20,514 nucleotides of DNA from an uncultured Lachnospiraceae bacterium (GTDB lineage: Bacteria; Bacillota; Clostridia; Lachnospirales; Lachnospiraceae). A program made the position numbers and the translations under genes. Where the stretch lies: contig CAJUQJ010000058.1 of the NCBI GenBank assembly GCA_910588215.1, positions 1 through 20,514 of the forward strand. Direction: 5' to 3'. Below are positions 6,603-14,690 of this stretch, in pieces. The notes beneath the pieces are model-generated. The model was given only the letters and a program-made list of their open reading frames with translations. It had not been told where the DNA came from and made no database searches. Every line of letters starts with the position of its first letter. Positions within the stretch are counted from its first letter, which is position 1.

Positions 6603-6660
6603 TTCTTTAAATAATCTCTAAGAATTTCTTAATATGTTTAGAGACTTCTTAGAGATTATT
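6603..6660. promoter_or_regulatory. 15-bp inverted repeat and TTCTTA repeats, probable operator
   Basis: AATAATCTCTAAGAA (6610-6624) and TTCTTAGAGATTATT (6646-6660) are perfect inverted repeats 21 bp apart. TTCTTA also occurs in direct orientation at 6626-6631 and 6646-6651, 20 bp apart, with TTCTTTA at 6603. OmpR-family regulators bind direct repeats spaced about two helical turns. The site lies just before the first lipoprotein gene, opposite the regulator gene, and is the best candidate for the regulator binding site. No consensus promoter is seen for the lipoprotein gene, which would fit activation. Confidence 0.5.
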
Positions 6661-6713
6661 CTGATAAGATGCAGTAAAAAGGAGCAGGCTGAGAGAGGGA
6701 GGATGATTTTGTC

Positions 6714-9086
6714 ATGAAAAAGATGTATTTGCGAAAGACAGTGTGTTTCCTGCTGGTTCTTAGTATGATCGTGGCACTGGCAGGCTGCGACAGCGGAAAT
6801 TCGACAGCTTCCGGCAGCAGGGCAGATGCCGATAACGGTATTGATGGCAGCGGCAATATGGATTCGGTATCCGGGGACGTGGACACCGTGGAGGCAGACG
6901 GCGCGGCAGCCATGGGACGTTACGTGGAGAAGGAGCTTGACCTGACGGAATTTTTGGCAAACAGCGACGGCAACAGAGGACTCCGAAGGCGCTTAGACGG
7001 CAGTCTGGTGATCTTAAGCACGATAGGCGGCCTTGTGGTATCCGAGGATGAAGGGGCTACCTGGCAGACGGAAGCGCCGGACTGGTTTCAGGCCATAAAG
7101 CAGGAAGAGAAATATATCATCGATATGGATATGGCTGCGGACGGCACCATGGCCGTCCTGTATAACAGCGGCTGGGCGGAGGAATATGACCCTACGCTGA
7201 TGCTGGTGCTGCCGGACGGTACACAGGTGCCGGTGGAAGCAGAACTGACGGAGGAGGAGAGCAGTTTCAGCATGCTGGCCGTTTCCGAGGAGGGCAGGAT
7301 CATAGTCGGTACGGCGTCGGAGACTCTGTATGAGATCCATACGGACGGCAGCACAGAGAAGTACCTGACGGTGGAAGAGCGGCCGCAGTGGATGAAAATA
7401 CAGGACGGTCTGCTTTTTATGGACAGCGAAGTCGGTGATATGCCGGTGATCTATGATATGGAAGCGGAAGCCTGGGTGGAAGATGATGTGTTGCAGGAGT
7501 TTGCGGCGGCCAATTATGGCGACCGTTATTACAATGGCCACACCTTCCAGGACATGTACCTCCTGCCGGGTGAGGAGCAGACGGTCTACACCATCGGCGG
7601 CAAAGGGATTCACCGTCATGTGATCGGCGGCAATATGATGGAACAGATCGTGGACGGGAATCTGTCCATGCTGAGCAATCCAAACTATACCATTAATTCG
7701 GCCATCCGGTTGGAGGGGGATGAGTTTCTGGTGCTCTTTGCCAACTGTAAGCTGATGCGCTTTACCTACGACTCGGATGCCCCGGCGGTGCCGGAAAATA
7801 TGCTCAAGGTCTATAGCTTAAGAGAAAGTGATGACATGCGGATGGCCATTGCCGGCTTCCAGTCTCAGAATCCCGACAGTTTCATCTCCTATGAGGTAGG
7901 GATGCCGGAGGGGGCGGCGGTAACGAGGGAAGATGCGTTGAAGAAGCTGAATACCCAGATTATGGCCGGTACGGGGCCGGACCTTTTGATCATGGATGAT
8001 CTGCCGCTCCGCTCTTATGTAGAAAAGGGGCTTCTGGCGGATCTGACGGAATATCTTGCACAGTACAGTGTGGAGAATGCACTTTACGATACGATCATCA
8101 ATGTGATGAAAATAGACGGTAAAGCCTATATGGTGCCGGCCACGGTCAGTCTGCCCGTGGTGGTGGGGGAAGAACAGTATGTGTCGAATATGACGAGCCT
8201 GTCAGATCTGGCGGATCGGATTGAGGCGAGACGAAAAGCGGATCCCGGACAGGATATAATCGGGATGATCAGTGAGCGAGGCGTCCTGAAACGCTTCGCA
8301 CCGGTGAGTGAGCCGACCTGGGTCGACGGGGACGGCCAAATTGACAGGCAGGCTCTGGGGGAGTTCCTGGAGCAGTGCAAGCGGATCCACGGGGTACAGA
8401 TGGAAGGGCTTGCGGCGGATGCGATCGCCAAATACGGGGAGAGAGACGCCAATCTGTTGGCGTATTACGGAATGGATGCGGATCTTCTGGAATGGCGGGT
8501 GACACACGACTTTTTCGAGGTGCTGACAGGGGAGATGGCTATGGCCTCCGGCTGGGTGGAATCTGCCGCCGATTGGCGGGAAGTGGTCTCCATAAACAGA
8601 GCGGCAGGCTTCGAGGAGTATGCGGCGGCGGAGCTGAAAGGGCAGTGCAGCGGTGTATTCAGGCCGAACACATTGCTGGCGCTCAGCGCGGCTTCCGGGA
8701 AAAAAGATGCTGCAATGCGGTTTTTTGATTATTTCCTCTCGGCGCAGGCGCAGAGCAGTTATGACGGACTGCCGGTAAACCAGGAAGCTTTTGACATACA
8801 GTTTACGCCGCAGGAAGAGTATCTGGCAGAGGATGGGGGCTACAGTTATCTCTCCGTGAGCAGTGAGGACGGCACGAGACTGGAGTATGTGGTGTACTGG
8901 CCCGGTGATGAGCAGATCCTGGCCCTGAAAGAACAACTGGGACATTTACAGACCGCCTATCTGCCGGACAGCGTGTTGGAAGATGCCGTGTTTGAACAGG
9001 GGGTGGCTTATATGCAGGGTAAACTGTCGTTGGAACAGGCGCTTGACGAGATCGAGCAGAAAGTTTCCATCTATATGGCAGAATAA
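6714..9086 (+). CDS. Lipoprotein with Asp-box N-half and ABC solute-binding C-half (790 aa)
   Basis: This is a secreted lipoprotein anchored outside the membrane. The signal peptide ends in lipobox LAGC with Cys25 as lipidation site, followed by a Gly/Ser/Asp-rich linker to about residue 65. Residues 70-360 have repeated beta-rich units with an Asp-box SEDEGATW (110-117, pattern SxDxGxTW), pointing to a BNR/propeller-like domain. From about 375 to the end it resembles family 1 extracellular solute-binding proteins (KKLNTQIMAGTGPDLLIMDD near residue 410). It is much longer than a usual binding protein (400-450 aa). GGAGG lies 9 bp before the ATG. A close paralogue follows, and no permease or ATPase gene lies nearby. 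It could feed an unlinked ABC transporter or act as a ligand-sensing partner of the divergent kinase; the ligand is unknown. Confidence 0.85.
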   Translation: MKKMYLRKTVCFLLVLSMIVALAGCDSGNSTASGSRADADNGIDGSGNMDSVSGDVDTVEADGAAAMGRYVEKELDLTEFLANSDGNRGLRRRLDGSLVILSTIGGLVVSEDEGATWQTEAPDWFQAIKQEEKYIIDMDMAADGTMAVLYNSGWAEEYDPTLMLVLPDGTQVPVEAELTEEESSFSMLAVSEEGRIIVGTASETLYEIHTDGSTEKYLTVEERPQWMKIQDGLLFMDSEVGDMPVIYDMEAEAWVEDDVLQEFAAANYGDRYYNGHTFQDMYLLPGEEQTVYTIGGKGIHRHVIGGNMMEQIVDGNLSMLSNPNYTINSAIRLEGDEFLVLFANCKLMRFTYDSDAPAVPENMLKVYSLRESDDMRMAIAGFQSQNPDSFISYEVGMPEGAAVTREDALKKLNTQIMAGTGPDLLIMDDLPLRSYVEKGLLADLTEYLAQYSVENALYDTIINVMKIDGKAYMVPATVSLPVVVGEEQYVSNMTSLSDLADRIEARRKADPGQDIIGMISERGVLKRFAPVSEPTWVDGDGQIDRQALGEFLEQCKRIHGVQMEGLAADAIAKYGERDANLLAYYGMDADLLEWRVTHDFFEVLTGEMAMASGWVESAADWREVVSINRAAGFEEYAAAELKGQCSGVFRPNTLLALSAASGKKDAAMRFFDYFLSAQAQSSYDGLPVNQEAFDIQFTPQEEYLAEDGGYSYLSVSSEDGTRLEYVVYWPGDEQILALKEQLGHLQTAYLPDSVLEDAVFEQGVAYMQGKLSLEQALDEIEQKVSIYMAE

Positions 9087-9108
9087 TGATAGAAGAAAAA
9101 GCCAAAAC

Positions 9109-9136
9109 GTAACGGTACAGTTATCTGTACTGTTAC
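9109..9136 (+). other. Hairpin between the two lipoprotein genes
   Basis: GTAACGGTACAG pairs with CTGTACTGTTAC (one G-T) around a TTAT loop. No T-run follows, so it probably does not stop transcription fully. It may set the relative level of the two paralogues through mRNA processing or stability. Left-arm position is approximate to 1 base. Confidence 0.55.
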
Positions 9137-9163
9137 AAGATTCATAGAAAGGAAGAGGAGAAT

Positions 9164-11524
9164 ATGTTGAAAAGAAATCTGAAAAAAGCGTTCAGCCTTT
9201 TGTTGGCGGCTTCCATGGTCTTTGCCATGGTGGGCTGCGGTACGGGAGGTGCAGGAGATGGAGAACAGGAAATGAACGGCGGCACGGACGCAGCCGGGGA
9301 AAAGGCGCAGGACGTGACGACCGGCGGAGACGGCCCGGTGGCCATGGGCCGGTACGTGGAGGAAGAGATCGATCTGTCCGAACAGCTGGCACAGCCCAGC
9401 AGCATGAGCAGGCTTGCGGACGGCAGCCTGGTGATCATGGACAAAGCCGTAGGGATGCTCGTATCGAAAGATGAGGGGGAAACCTGGACGGAGGAAACGC
9501 CGGACTGGTTTGCCGAACTGAAAGACAGTGAAGTTTATATCAGCAACATGTACATGGGATCGGACGGCACGGCGGCAGTGCTTACCGGGGAGAGCAGCGG
9601 GGAAGGCGATGACATAACTTTTATCCAGCGTCTGTCTCTGTACCTGCCGGATGGCACTCAGGTTCCCGTGGAGAAGGAGATGACCGAGGATGAGAAGTTT
9701 TTTAAGCAGGTGGCCTTCAAGGAAGACGGAACCATTTTGGCCAGTACTTACAGAGGAGTCTACGAAGTGCAGCAGGACGGCAGCTGCGAGCAGATTCTGA
9801 CGTTAGACTATAATCCCCAGTGGATGTGGGTCAGGGATAACCTGCTTGTGGTCGATAACGACTGGGGTGAGCAGGAGATGCCCATGCTCTATGATCTGGG
9901 GGCGGGAACGGCTTTCGAGGATCAGGTGCTGACGGAGTTTATGGCGGAAAATTACCAGAGCCGCAGCTTCAACGGCATGGATTACTGCGACGTCTATCTG
10001 CTGCCCGGCGAGGACGGCACCGTCTATGTCACCGGCAGCAAGGGCATTCACCGCCATGTGGTCGGCGGCAATATGATGGAACAGATCGTGGACGGCAGCC
10101 TGTCCATGCTCAGCAATCCGAACTACTGGATAGTCGATATGATGCAGCTGGAGGGGGACGCCTTTCTGGGACTTTTCACAGGAAACAAGCTGATCCGGTT
10201 TACCTACGATCCGGATGTGCCATCGGTGCCGGAACAGGTGGTCAAACTCTACAGCCTGCAGGAAAATGCGAATATCAGACAGGCAATCTCACGCTATCAG
10301 GTGCAGCACCCGGATGTGTTCGTGTCCTATGAGGTGGGCATGGGCAGCGGGGACTCCGTCACGAGAGAGGACGCCATCAAGAAGCTGAATACCCAGATCA
10401 TGGCCGGGGAAGGACCGGATCTGCTGGTGATGGACGATCTGCCTTTTGATTCTTATGTGGAAAAAGGCATGTTGGCGGACCTGACCGATTATCTGGCACA
10501 GTACAGCGCGGAGGAACCTCTTTTTGACAATGTGATCGAAGCGCTGAAAAAGGACGGCAAGGCCTATGTGGCGCCGGCTACGATCGGCATTCCGCAGATC
10601 GCAGCGGCGGCGGAAGGCGTGGAGAATGTGAAGGATCTGTCGGATCTGGCAGACGTGATGGAACAGCTGCGGCAGGCACATCCCGACAAGGATATCATGG
10701 GCATCGGCGGTGCGTCGGCACTTTTAAAAAGGCTGGCAGCCACCAGTGCGCCGAAGTGGATCACGGCGGACGGCAGTATTGACAGAGAGGTATTGCAGGA
10801 ATATTTGGAACAGTGCAAACGGATCTACGATATCCAGATGGATGGTCTGGATTCGGAAATGGTGGAAACTTATCAGGAAAGAATGGGAAGACTGGCAGAG
10901 TATTATGGCGTCGGCATGGAGCAGATTGATTGGGAAGTCTACCTGGATCTTATGTCTTATCTCGGTAAAGAGCAGCATATGATGATCGGATGGATGTGTG
11001 CCCAGTACGGGTATCTGGAACTGGTATCCCTGTCTAAGAACGAAGCCTCCAAAGATGCGAAAGTGATACCCATGCAGGGACAGTGTACCAAAGTCTTTAA
11101 ACCTGCGACCATGCTGGCGGTCAGCGCGGCTTCCGGGCAGATCGATGCGGCGAAAGATTTCATGAGCACATTCCTGTCTGCGGAAGTGCAGAGCGAGTAT
11201 GACGGACTGCCGCTTAACCAGAATGCCTTTGACATCCAGTTTACACCGAAAGAGGATATTATGGGTGCGGAAGGGGAATACACGTCCCTGTATACGACGG
11301 ATGCGGACGGCAACGGGATCGGTTACACCATGTACTGGCCGTCGGATGAGACCATAGCCGCTTTCAAGCAGGAATTGTCTGAGCTGACTACGGCGTATGT
11401 GCCGGATCAGATGCTGGAAGGAGCGGTGTTCAAACAGGGTGCCGGCTATATGCAGGGAGAGCAGACGATCGAGCAGGCGCTGGATGAGATCGAGAAAACA
11501 GTAGCCATCTATATGGCAGAGTAA
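9164..11524 (+). CDS. Second Asp-box/solute-binding lipoprotein, paralogue of the preceding gene (786 aa)
   Basis: Same plan as its upstream neighbour: signal peptide with lipobox MVGC (Cys25), acidic/Gly linker, beta-rich N-half with Asp-box SKDEGETW (101-108), then a family 1 solute-binding domain with KKLNTQIMAGEGPDLLVMDD near residue 405. The two are similar along the whole length, and long blocks such as KGIHRHVVGGNMMEQIVDG are almost identical, so they arose by tandem duplication. The linker and the start of the N-half diverge most, and the differences in the binding half (for example around residue 480-560) may mean different ligands. AGGAG lies a few bases before the ATG. It ends the operon at the terminator 50 bp downstream. 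Confidence 0.85.
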   Translation: MLKRNLKKAFSLLLAASMVFAMVGCGTGGAGDGEQEMNGGTDAAGEKAQDVTTGGDGPVAMGRYVEEEIDLSEQLAQPSSMSRLADGSLVIMDKAVGMLVSKDEGETWTEETPDWFAELKDSEVYISNMYMGSDGTAAVLTGESSGEGDDITFIQRLSLYLPDGTQVPVEKEMTEDEKFFKQVAFKEDGTILASTYRGVYEVQQDGSCEQILTLDYNPQWMWVRDNLLVVDNDWGEQEMPMLYDLGAGTAFEDQVLTEFMAENYQSRSFNGMDYCDVYLLPGEDGTVYVTGSKGIHRHVVGGNMMEQIVDGSLSMLSNPNYWIVDMMQLEGDAFLGLFTGNKLIRFTYDPDVPSVPEQVVKLYSLQENANIRQAISRYQVQHPDVFVSYEVGMGSGDSVTREDAIKKLNTQIMAGEGPDLLVMDDLPFDSYVEKGMLADLTDYLAQYSAEEPLFDNVIEALKKDGKAYVAPATIGIPQIAAAAEGVENVKDLSDLADVMEQLRQAHPDKDIMGIGGASALLKRLAATSAPKWITADGSIDREVLQEYLEQCKRIYDIQMDGLDSEMVETYQERMGRLAEYYGVGMEQIDWEVYLDLMSYLGKEQHMMIGWMCAQYGYLELVSLSKNEASKDAKVIPMQGQCTKVFKPATMLAVSAASGQIDAAKDFMSTFLSAEVQSEYDGLPLNQNAFDIQFTPKEDIMGAEGEYTSLYTTDADGNGIGYTMYWPSDETIAAFKQELSELTTAYVPDQMLEGAVFKQGAGYMQGEQTIEQALDEIEKTVAIYMAE

Positions 11525-11573
11525 GCTGGTGTACTGACAAGTTTATGTTCAGCTTAATGACGCTGACAAAGAG

Positions 11574-11617
11574 GAAATCTGCGTAAGGCCTGTGGCAGGC
11601 GGCGCAGATTTCTTTTT
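11574..11617 (+). terminator. Terminator of the lipoprotein operon
   Basis: A perfect 10-bp stem GAAATCTGCG / CGCAGATTTC with a 19-nt loop is followed by TTTTT. Confidence 0.9.
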
Positions 11618-11631
11618 GTCTATTTATAGCG

Positions 11632-11659
11632 GATCAGAGGACCGGTCTATCCTCTGATC
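11632..11659. other. Perfect 10-bp inverted repeat
   Basis: GATCAGAGGA (11632-11641) and TCCTCTGATC (11650-11659) enclose an 8-nt loop. No T-run follows. It may be an operator for the decayed regulator gene that starts here, or a leftover of its leader. Confidence 0.45.
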
Positions 11660-11952
11660 TGTACAGGAGATTGTTGTTTGTAAGTATCCTCATCATGAGA
11701 TTAAGGGTATCGAGTATGCTCTGTGCATAGATCCGCACGGAGAAACCCTCTCTTTCACCACGGCCGGCAGGATGATAATGCAGGAAAGTGTCTTATATAA
11801 CATCCGGGCGTGTGTACGGTGTTGAGTTTTCATACGTATTTGATCCTCAGTGCGGGTTTACGGCAGACCGGATGAAGCCAATGTTGCCAAAAACCGGAAT
11901 TTGGTATATGATGCATCATAGTGCTATTAACAATATCATGAACGAGGGATGA
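11658..11952 (+). pseudogene. Remnant of a regulator effector domain, possibly MerR/GyrI-like
   Basis: Two overlapping frames each carry part of a protein-like sequence. The first (11658-11825) reads EIKGIEYALCIDPHGETLSF and has no start codon with a ribosome binding site. The second, open from about 11780 to the TGA at 11950-11952, reads YGVEFSYVFDPQCGFTADRM and then PKTGIWYMMHHSAINNI. This loosely resembles the GyrI-like effector domain of MerR or AraC regulators, which often sit beside efflux genes. The DNA-binding half is missing and the frame is broken. Its stop lies 4 bp before the MATE start, so in the intact form the two were probably translationally coupled. The family call is tentative. 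Confidence 0.4.
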
Positions 11953-11956
11953 TTAA

Positions 11957-13345
11957 ATGGCAACAGAAACGAAAACAACTATGACACGGGAAGAGCGGAT
12001 GGCGACACAGTCCATCGGAAGATTGATGGTAAGCATGACGCTGCCGGCTATCCTGGCGCAGATCATCAATATTTTATACAGCATCATCGACCGGATCTAT
12101 ATCGGCCATATGGAAGGCGTAGGTGCCAATGCTCTGACGGGTGTGGGCGTGACCTTCTGTATCACAGTGTTTATCTCGGCATTCTCTGCTTTTATCAGCA
12201 ACGGCGCCGCGCCCTTATCTGCTATCTGGCTGGGCAAAGGGGACAGGGAACACGCGGAAAAGATTCTCGGCAACAGCGTCAGTTTCTTGCTGATCTGTAC
12301 GGTGTTTTTGATGGCTTTTTTCTATGCGTTTCAAAGACCGCTTCTCTATATGTTTGGAGCCAGTGACGCCACGATAGGCTATGCTATGGACTATCTGTCG
12401 ATCTATCTGCTCGGTACGTTGTTTGTGGAACTGGCGCTGGGTCTTAATGCCTTTATCATCTGCCAGAGCCAGCCGCGGATTGCCATGTTCTCCGTGCTGA
12501 TCGGTGCAGTGGCCAATATCGTGTTGGATCCGGTCTTTATCTTCGGCTTTCATCTGGGGGTGAGGGGTGCGGCTATTGCTACGGTGATATCGCAGGGACT
12601 GAGCGCGGCCTGGGTCATGTCTTTTTTACTGGGGAAAAAGACTTCTCTGAAGATTCGCAGAAACTGTATGCACCTGGAGGGCAGGATACTGGGAAGTGTG
12701 TTCTCGTTAGGCATCTCGCCTTTTATCATGAACGCTACAGAGAGCTTTATCAGCATTGTATTGAATCATGGCCTGCAGACTTACGGAGGAGACCTGCATG
12801 TGGGTTCTTTGACGATCATGCAGAGTATCATGCAGCTGTTCTCCGCGCCTATCAATGGCTTTACGCAGGGCATGACTCCCATCGTCAGTTACAATTACGG
12901 AGCCAGGAATTTTAGCAGGGTCAAACAGTTGTACTGCTGGATGATTGGGATGTGTTTCGGCTTTCGGTTCCTCTCCACGGCCACTACCATGTTCCTGCCA
13001 AGATTCTATGCCGGGTTCTTTACCAATGAGACACAGCTGGTGGCCCTTACAGGGGAAGTGATGCCGATCTTCATGGCAGGTATGTTGGTATTCGGTCTGC
13101 AGAATGGGATTCAGCCCACCTTCCTTGCTTTGGGGCAAGCGAAGATTTCTCTCTTTATTGCTGTACTGCGTAAGATCATCCTCTTGATCCCGTTGGCTAT
13201 CATCCTGCCGCATTTCATGGGAGTGATGGGCGTGTACTGGGCAGAACCAATCTCCGATACGCTCTCGGCGGCTACGGCGTCCATCCTTTTTATGCTCAAT
13301 ATTAAGAAGATCTTGTCGGAGGAATCGCTGGCGAAGATACAGTAA
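11957..13345 (+). CDS. MATE family efflux transporter (462 aa)
   Basis: This is a second polytopic MATE exporter, with normal length and hydrophobic segments throughout. Family-like stretches are MTLPAILAQIINILYSIIDR (about 27-46), ANIVLDPVFIFGFHLGVRGA (about 187-206) and INGFTQGMTPIVSYNYGARN (about 297-316). The ATG at 11957 follows GAGGG by about 9 bp; that ribosome binding site overlaps the end of the regulator remnant. The substrate cannot be read from sequence. If the remnant upstream was its regulator, the pump has lost its dedicated control and may now depend on read-through or a weak local promoter; I see no strong one. Confidence 0.93.
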   Translation: MATETKTTMTREERMATQSIGRLMVSMTLPAILAQIINILYSIIDRIYIGHMEGVGANALTGVGVTFCITVFISAFSAFISNGAAPLSAIWLGKGDREHAEKILGNSVSFLLICTVFLMAFFYAFQRPLLYMFGASDATIGYAMDYLSIYLLGTLFVELALGLNAFIICQSQPRIAMFSVLIGAVANIVLDPVFIFGFHLGVRGAAIATVISQGLSAAWVMSFLLGKKTSLKIRRNCMHLEGRILGSVFSLGISPFIMNATESFISIVLNHGLQTYGGDLHVGSLTIMQSIMQLFSAPINGFTQGMTPIVSYNYGARNFSRVKQLYCWMIGMCFGFRFLSTATTMFLPRFYAGFFTNETQLVALTGEVMPIFMAGMLVFGLQNGIQPTFLALGQAKISLFIAVLRKIILLIPLAIILPHFMGVMGVYWAEPISDTLSAATASILFMLNIKKILSEESLAKIQ

Positions 13346-13358
13346 GAAAGGAGCAGGA

Positions 13359-13430
13359 ATGCGCATTTCAGGAGAACATGGTTCAATTCTTTTGTATAAA
13401 ATTTGCAAAGATTGGGGATTCTTGTCTTGA
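13359..13430 (+). CDS. Possible 23-aa peptide after the MATE gene
   Basis: An AAAGGAG site 6 bp before an ATG opens MRISGEHGSILLYKICKDWG and ends 4 codons later. The stop overlaps the -35 box of the riboswitch promoter. The good ribosome binding site and its position 13 bp after the MATE stop suggest a translated leftover or small peptide. Nothing is known of function, and it may be chance. Confidence 0.3.
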   Translation: MRISGEHGSILLYKICKDWGFLS

Positions 13431-13455
13431 CAGGAAAATCATCCTGTGATACTCT
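13427..13455 (+). promoter_or_regulatory. Promoter of the riboswitch-antiporter transcript
   Basis: A perfect -35 TTGACA (13427-13432), 17-bp spacer and extended -10 TGa-TACTCT (13447-13455). The -10 hexamer itself is weak. Start near 13462, about 20 bp before the aptamer. Confidence 0.6.
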
Positions 13456-13483
13456 ACCGTCATGCGATACAAATGTAGTACAC

Positions 13484-13584
13484 GTTAAGAGGGAGTAGTT
13501 ATCCTGTGTAAGCAACATACCCTGGCGCATGCCATGTTTACACGCTTTCTAGCTTTCTATCATAGAAAGAACGAGACTTTTAGC
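13484..13584 (+). promoter_or_regulatory. yybP-ykoY (Mn2+) riboswitch aptamer
   Basis: The signature elements of the yybP-ykoY class are visible in order: P1 5' strand GTTAAGAG, then GGGAGTAG (13491-13498), CAACATAC (13513-13520), ATGTTTA (13534-13540) that pairs back with AACAT, and CGAGACTTTTAGC, whose CTTTTAGC closes P1 (8 pairs with wobbles). An extra 7-bp hairpin CTTTCTA / TAGAAAG (13545-13569) is inserted before the last element. This class binds Mn2+ and usually turns on exporters. The 3' strand of P1 overlaps the terminator stem that follows, so ligand binding should prevent termination. Confidence 0.8.
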
Positions 13585-13610
13585 ATTGAAGATGCCAGAG
13601 GTCTCTTTTT
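13573..13610 (+). terminator. Expression-platform terminator of the Mn2+ riboswitch
   Basis: GAGACTTTTAGCAT (13573-13586) pairs with ATGCCAGAGGTCTC (13592-13605) with one mismatch and two wobbles, followed by TTTTT. It uses the 3' strand of aptamer P1 and is therefore mutually exclusive with the bound form: an ON switch. Confidence 0.85.
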
Positions 13611-13613
13611 GTT

Positions 13614-13633
13614 TGCCTGAGATTTCAGGCAGT
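13614..13633 (+). other. Small hairpin in the antiporter leader
   Basis: TGCCTGA / TCAGGCA form a 7-bp stem with a short loop just after the riboswitch terminator. AGGCAG (13629-13634) can instead pair with CTGCCT about 12 bases later. A role is unclear; the leader up to 13729 holds no other feature apart from the ribosome binding site. Confidence 0.35.
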
Positions 13634-13729
13634 GAAGAGAGATGCTGCCTAAACTTCAAGACACCTTCAAAGATCGCGTAAGAGGATATGCCGCGGGCAG
13701 GCGGTAGGATGAGAAAGGAGCAGGGTATT

Positions 13730-14671
13730 ATGGCAGTTATTATGCAGCTGGTATTGTTGGCAGTTGGTTTTGCCCTTTTGGTCAAAGGGGCGGATTGGTT
13801 TGTGGAAGGGGCAAGTAAGCTGGCGGAGAAATTTGGTATTCCGCAGCTGGTGATCGGTCTGACGATCGTGGCCATTGGCACATCGCTTCCGGAGGCGGCG
13901 GTCAGCGTGTCAGCAGCGCTCAAGGGCAGCGCTGAGATCACTATCGGTAATATTGTAGGCAGTAATATTTTGAATGTTCTTTTGATCCTGGGGATCACAT
14001 CAGTCATTAAGCCGATCGCAGTGCAGAAGTCCACGGTACGCTATGAGATCCCTTTCGTCGTTGCCATGACCGCGCTGCTGATGGGGCTGGGGTTGACGGA
14101 TAATGTGGTGGGCTGGACAGACGGACTTATCCTCTGGGCGTTTATGATCTGCTATCTGCTGTATCTGCTGTGGATGGCCAAGCACGGAGGGGACATGCCG
14201 GAGGAAATACCGGGTGAGGGCAAAGAGATGCCTGTCTGGAAGATGCTGCTGTTGATCGTACTGGGCGGCGTGATGATCGTGATCGGTTCCGACGTGGCGG
14301 TGGATGCGGCCACGGAGCTGGCAAGAATCTTTGGTATGAGCGAGAGACTGATCGGACTGACCATTGTAGCCTTCGGTACGTCGCTGCCGGAACTTGTGAC
14401 CTCGGCTACGGCAGCAGTCAAGGGCAAAGCGGATATCGCGGTGGGCAATATCGTGGGCAGCAATATATTCAATATTCTATTCGTGGTGGGGACATCGGCT
14501 TTGATCACGCCGGTTTCCTATGCATCAGCCTTTATGGTGGACAGTGTAGCCTGTATTGCGGCGGCAGTGCTGTTGTGGGTGTTGGTATCCCGCAGGCACA
14601 GACTGGGAAGATTCGGCGGTGTGTGCCTGCTGGTGGGATATGCGGCGTACTTCATTTACTTGATCGGTTAG
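13730..14671 (+). CDS. CaCA-family cation antiporter under Mn2+ riboswitch control (313 aa)
   Basis: This is a membrane exchanger of the Ca2+/cation antiporter family (YrbG/Na+:Ca2+ type) with ten or so helices. The two inverted alpha repeats are clear: GLTIVAIGTSLPE (GTSLPE 50-55) with GNIVGSN (73-79), and GLTIVAFGTSLPE (GTSLPE about 216-221) with GNIVGSN (about 239-245). The acidic residue of each GTSLPE lines the ion site. I start at ATG 13730, 9 bp after AAAGGAG; the frame continues to 13688, but that start has no ribosome binding site. The upstream Mn2+ riboswitch suggests that in this organism it exports Mn2+ (inference), as other genes in that regulon do. The stop is 20 bp from the convergent DegV gene, with no terminator visible between them. 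Confidence 0.93.
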   Translation: MAVIMQLVLLAVGFALLVKGADWFVEGASKLAEKFGIPQLVIGLTIVAIGTSLPEAAVSVSAALKGSAEITIGNIVGSNILNVLLILGITSVIKPIAVQKSTVRYEIPFVVAMTALLMGLGLTDNVVGWTDGLILWAFMICYLLYLLWMAKHGGDMPEEIPGEGKEMPVWKMLLLIVLGGVMIVIGSDVAVDAATELARIFGMSERLIGLTIVAFGTSLPELVTSATAAVKGKADIAVGNIVGSNIFNILFVVGTSALITPVSYASAFMVDSVACIAAAVLLWVLVSRRHRLGRFGGVCLLVGYAAYFIYLIG

Positions 14672-14690
14672 AAGTAAATGTAATGATGCG

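Noticed and set aside
8202..8945. 247-codon minus-strand open frame inside the first lipoprotein gene
   Set aside because: Shadow of the coding strand: no ribosome binding site, no domain pattern, and composition fits a reverse reading of the lipoprotein.
12707..13408. 233-codon minus-strand open frame inside the second MATE gene
   Set aside because: Very polar, His/Gln/Arg-rich, no start signals; a reverse reading of membrane helices.
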